A stretch of 64,000 bases of DNA. Source: Brevipalpus yothersi. Its lineage: Eukaryota > Arthropoda > Arachnida > Trombidiformes > Tenuipalpidae. A model generated the notes under the pieces. The model was not told the DNA's origin. It did not search any database and worked only from the letters and a program-made list of their open reading frames with translations. Below, piece after piece: positions 59,277-64,000 of this stretch. The stretch covers positions 1-64,000 of the forward strand of contig QZCP01000095.1 in NCBI GenBank assembly GCA_003956705.1, read 5' to 3'. Both the position numbers and the translations under genes were made by a program. How positions within the stretch are numbered: position 1 is the stretch's first letter; each line of letters begins with the position of its first letter.

Positions 59277-59814
59277 AATGATGATGATGATGATGATGTA
59301 TTCAATATCTTCCTTCTCCTCATTACCGCATCATGTGGATAATTTCAATCACAATCAACATCCAACATTTTTCCTTAATCACAATCAAAATATTTATCAT
59401 CAACCATGAACCGGGACACAATCAAAAACTCGTGCTTTTGTATACATTTTGCATCATTTTTTAAGTATCGCCATCTTTTGCGTATGTGTATCTCGTTAAT
59501 TTGATGAGTTAAAATCTGAGAATTTCAGAAAGTTAAAGATTACCGGAATTTTGTGGTGATTAATTAGGTTTTTATTATTTGTATACATATTTTGTGGATT
59601 TGTGGTGTGTGTCTGTGTCTGTGTATTCATGGCAGTATGATGGTTCGGGTAAAGTACGGATCAAGTGATGGGGTTTGATTGTGTGTTGTGTGGCTGGGAA
59701 AGTGATCAAATTATGAATCAATCAAAACGCTGGACAGAGAGAGTTGTGTTTGTTTTGGGGTGATATTTTGTGGATGTGAATCGTGCCCAGATTTGATTCT
59801 GGGTGATTCATATT
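59277..59814. promoter_or_regulatory. Divergent region between MTPAP and pecanex
   Basis: About 540 bases between head-to-head genes; holds a TGATGA repeat at the left and TGTGT-rich sequence near 59600. Probably contains both promoters. No specific element can be assigned. Confidence 0.4.
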
Positions 59815-62800
59815 ATGGGATCACAGCTTCTATCCATTTTGAGACAAGGAGTATGGGCATCATTAACTGGTGGATGGTATTATGATCAAAAACAATCTCA
59901 CTTCTCAAATCTATTCCATCTGTATATTTGGCTACTCTTACTCTGTCTTCCATTGGTAATCGAATTGTATATAAAAAGTTATGTTAATCATCTGCTCATA
60001 TGGTCACTATACTCAAGTATCATAGCATCCTTATTTACTGTGATTAAATTGTTGAATGCCTATTTTCATCATGTATTCGATTCGGGTGAATATTCGGTGG
60101 AAAATGAGTCCATTGAAGAAGAATTGGATGCTAAATTATCTGCCGGGCCAGCCAACAAAGATGGTGATGAACAAGGCCCAAAAACAACTGTCCATTGTTT
60201 TCAAGTAAGTCTAGATCATTTTTCAAGTATGTTCCTTGTTAATTTTGATCGATCATTTCGTTTAGGATGAGAAAGAAAATTGGTTGACCTATGTTTTCGA
60301 TGATACCAGCTTCGGACACGCTCATTCGATTGTTCATAGTGAAGGAAAACAGTGTTCATTAGATGTTGATACGGTTGCTTCCATTAATCAATGGAATTCA
60401 CCATCTTCTTCATCATCCGAGTCAGTTGTGATGATAGAAGGCCCAACCAATGTCATTCATGCTCCACATCAAGGGCCAGAGAAGGGTACCGATAGTTTTT
60501 CACCACTTGAAGGAACATCAAGAGGTTCACCTTGTCTTCATCGGCCAACAAGTAAGTCCATAGCCATCGAAATTCTATATCTTGTTTTCTAAGATTTCCA
60601 TTTTCTATCATGAAAGGAACATTTTCTCCTCGATCATCTGCAAGTCGTTTCGAAGCAATGAGTTCCACAATGGCTATGGAGCTCAATCAAGGCAGCTTGT
60701 CGAATAATCTTACTTCGATGAATGCTCGAGATTTTGTGTACAGAGAGTATCTCGCTCTCACTGGTGGAGATCAACAGCCTTCCAATTTGTTTGGAAATGA
60801 ATTCCGAAAAACTCCTGAGGTTTGTGTAGTGATCTCATCCCTTAACTTTATCTTTAATATATATATATACTCTCTTCAATTTAGGTGAAGCCAAAACAGT
60901 ATTATAAAATCTGGTTGCCACCCTGTTTTCGATGGAAATTTATAAAAATTCGATTTGACCGGTTAAATTTAGTCACTCTTTTGGATCCAAGTTTAACTAA
61001 ATATGAGCTTATGTCATCAATATTTCTCGCTGTGTGTGTAGCGATACTAGGTTCTGTGATCATCGAGAAAGGCCTGTTTACCGACCTTTGGTTATTTCTT
61101 TTCTGTTTTGTCATATGTTCATCTCAGTACACCCTGCTTAAAAGTGTTCAACCTGATGCTGCCTCTCCAACCCATGGTTATAATCGTATCATAATGTTCA
61201 GTCGTCCAACATATTTTTCCATCGGTTGTTCAATCATACTACTGGCTCGCCATTACACAGACAGTGATCATAATTGGTCTTTCGTTCTATACGATTTCAA
61301 TTTATTGGATAAATCAGTTATAAAAATAGTAGAAGAGTCAACCAAAGTTTTCATCATGCTTTTTCCCATCATTTTCAGCTTCGGCCTACTACCTCAAATC
61401 AATACTTTCCTCATGTACCTAGTTGAACAAATAGATATTCACCTGTTTGGAGGTACCGCTTTGACCATTGGATTGACTTCTGCATTTTACTCTCTAACAA
61501 GAAGCCTATTTATAGTGGGACTTTTATACAGTGTTGCGTTGACATCTCTCTATCGAGTGGTCAGTCGTAATCCATTTTTGCCTCTCACCTACCATGATTA
61601 TGATGTACTGTTCTCAGTTTTTTGTGGTCTTTTGGTATTTTTTGCTTTTTTTCTGAGCCGTCAATCAAGTGATCCTACTGTTGTACATAATCTTCTGCGA
61701 AAATACGTTTTTTGTGGTCGATGGCGTTGTCAACCAGAAGGTGAAAACAGTCTCAGCTCTGGGGTTGAGAGTAATGGTGGTGACTCGGGTGATGATAAAT
61801 CCAAAGTTGAAGTCAAGTCATCATTGGAAGAAGATGGTGAACCAATTGATGAACACTATGTTGATCCTTTACCCGGTAAATTGGAAAAAACCGTCCTTTC
61901 TCGTCTTGAAAATGATATGATTCTGTCCATAGTCATCACGATAGTCTTTTTTGCCATTCATGTGAGCAAAATTTTCACACTTCAGCCTTATGTTCACATG
62001 TCTTTACAAATTATTGCTGTCACCTGGGGTTTCCTGCTTCATTACATTTTTCCTCATTTTCGCAAAGAATTGCCCTGGCTGTTCTTCTCATCGCCCATCT
62101 TGAAACCTCGTGAATATGATCTCTATGAGGTGAAAGGTGAGGCAAATCTTATGTGGTATGAACGTTTCCAATGTTGGTTAAATTTCGTTGAAAAGAACGC
62201 AATCTATCCTCTTGTGTTCTTAAGTGCATTAACTAAGGATACCCCTGACATAGTCAATCGTTTTGGTATTTAGTAAGTTTTTTCGATTATATTCCGGAAC
62301 TGTTTTCTAATCGCCCTCTTCTTCTTCTACAGTACTGGGACTCTGATAGTCGTAATTTGTGCTTTCAAGTCAATAAGAGCAACTTTTAACGATTCATCGC
62401 ATAATCATATGATTCTCCTTTTTACTTTCCTTCTTTTCGAATACGATCTCTCTTACTTCCGAGAGCCTTTTCTCATCAATTACGCTGTCTTTTCAACAAT
62501 CTACCACAAAGTAGTGGAATTGTTACTGAAAATAAGATTCGTGATAACTTATGTAGCTCCATGGCAAATTTCATGGGGCTCAGCATTCCATGCCTTCGCT
62601 CAACCTTTCTCAGTGCCACACTCGGGAATGCTTTTTGTACAAGCCATCCTTTCATCCATACTTTCATCACCTCTTGAGCCTGTTCTGGGAAGTGCTATAT
62701 TCCTCGCCTCTTACGTACGACCGATAAAATTTTGGGAAAGAGATTATAATACCAAACGTATTGACTACTCTAATACTCGTCTCGTGAATCAACTCGAGCG

Positions 62801-64000
62801 AAGTCTCATTGGAAGTGATGATAACAATTTGAATTCCATCTTTTATGAACATTTGACTAGGTCTTTGCAGCACTCATTGTGCGGTGACCTTGTTATGGGA
62901 CGTTGGGGCCAAGTTTCTCAGGGAGATTGTTTCGTGCTGGCTAGTGACAATCTGAATTGTCTTGTACATATTATCGAGCTTGGAAATGGCTTGGTAACTT
63001 TCCAAGTGAGAGGCTTGGAATTTCGCGGTACCTATTGTCAACAGAAAGAAGTGGAAGCCATAAATGAGAGTGTGAATGGTGATGAAGGATGTTGTTGTTG
63101 TGAACCTGGACACTTACCCTCGATGCTCTCTGTTAACGCCGCATTCAATCAACGTTGGTTAGCATGGGAAGTTACTCACAGCAAGTATGTCTTGGAGGGA
63201 TACTTAATCACAGATAACTCAGCCGCTTCAATGCTACAACCATGTGAATTGCGCAAAGCTCTCATTACCTATTATGTAAAGTCCATAATATACTACACAA
63301 CTAACAGTCCAAAATTGGAGACATGGCTAAAGAATGAGGATATTCGAGAAACTATTGACAGTTTGACAAGGGATAAAGACTTTGTTGATTTAGATCCTAT
63401 TTTTATGCTTGCGTTTGATGAAGATTATGATATTCGAACTTCTGGTATAACTCGAGCAAGTTTTATTCGTGTGTACTTCAGTTGGATTATGTATTGTCTA
63501 TCGAAGCGTAAGAACGGCCAACAAATTGAGACCGATCAAGAAAAAGAAGCAGTGCTTTCTCTTTGCTTTGGATTAGCACTTCTAGCTCGTCGAGCTTTGA
63601 GTGCTGCTTCCTACAATAACTGTTTCAATTCTGTCGAATTTCTTCTCTATGGTCTTCATTCACTCTTTAAAGGAGATTTTCGAATAACTTCATCTCGAGA
63701 TGAATGGGTTTTCCGGGACATAGACCTCCTCAAGAACGTTATCGCTCCCAGCGTACGTATGGCAGTCAAACTTCATCAAGATCATTTTATGTCCAGTGAT
63801 ATGTATGACGATGATGCTGTGCTCTTTGCGGAGATCACCAACTATCGGAAGAATTGGGTTATTTCCCATGAAGCTGATCCCATTTGGAGAAATGCTCTGC
63901 TATCGAACGTTCCTCATTTGCTAGCCCTTCGCCACGTTTATGATGATAGTTCAAATCAGTACAAGATCATAATGCTCAATATTCGTCATCTGAGTTTCCG
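59815..64000 (+). CDS. pcx: Pecanex multi-pass membrane protein, 3' end beyond window
   Basis: Exons 59815-60204, 60266-60551, 60617-60819, 60885-62272 and 62333 to beyond 64000, all in frame; about 1311 residues visible. The start MGSQLLSILRQGVWASLTGGWYYD and the SNLFHLYIWLLLL helix match PCNX1-3 closely. Next comes a short low-complexity linker (SPSSSSSES), the second helical block (YYKIWLPPCF...KIRFDRLNL), YTLLKSVQPDAASP.HGYNRII, several more helices, and the Pecanex C-terminal domain (APWQISWGSAFHAFAQPFSVPHSG; GRWGQVSQGDCFVLASDNLNCLVH; RGLEFRGTYCQQKE). In Drosophila, pecanex is needed for Notch signalling and is ER-linked. The disordered insert after helix 2 is only about 180 residues here, versus many hundreds in vertebrate PCNX1. 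Introns are 60-65 bases. Confidence 0.9.

Overview
This is eukaryotic nuclear DNA. The genes are split by short GT-AG introns (mostly 60-190 bases), the sequence is visibly AT-rich, and the proteins are animal types (Pecanex, sarcoglycan, Nrdp1-like RING, Goliath-like RING, SLC17 transporter, UBA2, ZC3H14/Nab2). Short interstitial tracts of the arthropod telomere unit TTAGG and very compact introns suggest a small-genome arthropod, perhaps a mite or other chelicerate. That placement is an inference. Two assembly gaps (11848-12361 and 29395-29869) and isolated Ns show this is a draft assembly.

Layout. 1-14.5 kb is repeat-rich and gene-poor: TTAGG-headed repeats, a decayed non-LTR retrotransposon gag-like ORF, a tRNA-like relic, a ~3-kb element with long terminal inverted repeats, and an inverted partner of much of that element at 2.4-4.2 kb. 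One unknown secreted protein lies here. 14.8-25.5 kb holds two acetyl-CoA acetyltransferase paralogues in opposite orientation (14.8-16.3 kb minus, 23.9-25.5 kb plus), with a small polycystin-1-like PLAT membrane protein, UBA2 and a tail-anchored Nrdp1-like RING protein between them. 26-32 kb carries an SLC17/sialin-like transporter and N-acetylglucosamine kinase, whose whole coding sequence can be read even though one intron contains a gap. 35-48 kb has a duplicated secreted leucine-rich-repeat gene (35.2 and 47.1 kb) plus a relic third copy. Between these are an unknown secreted helical protein, a broken phosphoglycerate dehydrogenase pseudogene, the poly(A)-binding zinc-finger protein ZC3H14/Nab2 and very-long-chain acyl-CoA dehydrogenase. 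49-64 kb has a delta/gamma-type sarcoglycan, ornithine decarboxylase, a Goliath-like RING protein without its usual N-terminal domain, a small secreted peptide, an intronless mitochondrial poly(A) polymerase and the start of pecanex, which runs off the right edge.

The genes do not form one pathway. Most are housekeeping genes: mitochondrial fatty-acid and acetyl-CoA metabolism, amino-sugar salvage, polyamine synthesis, SUMO activation and poly(A) biology. The accessory interest lies in the duplicated LRR and thiolase pairs, two domain-reduced membrane proteins, the PHGDH pseudogene and the transposon-rich left end. I assembled all exon structures by reading splice sites and protein continuity by eye; no transcripts or database searches were available.
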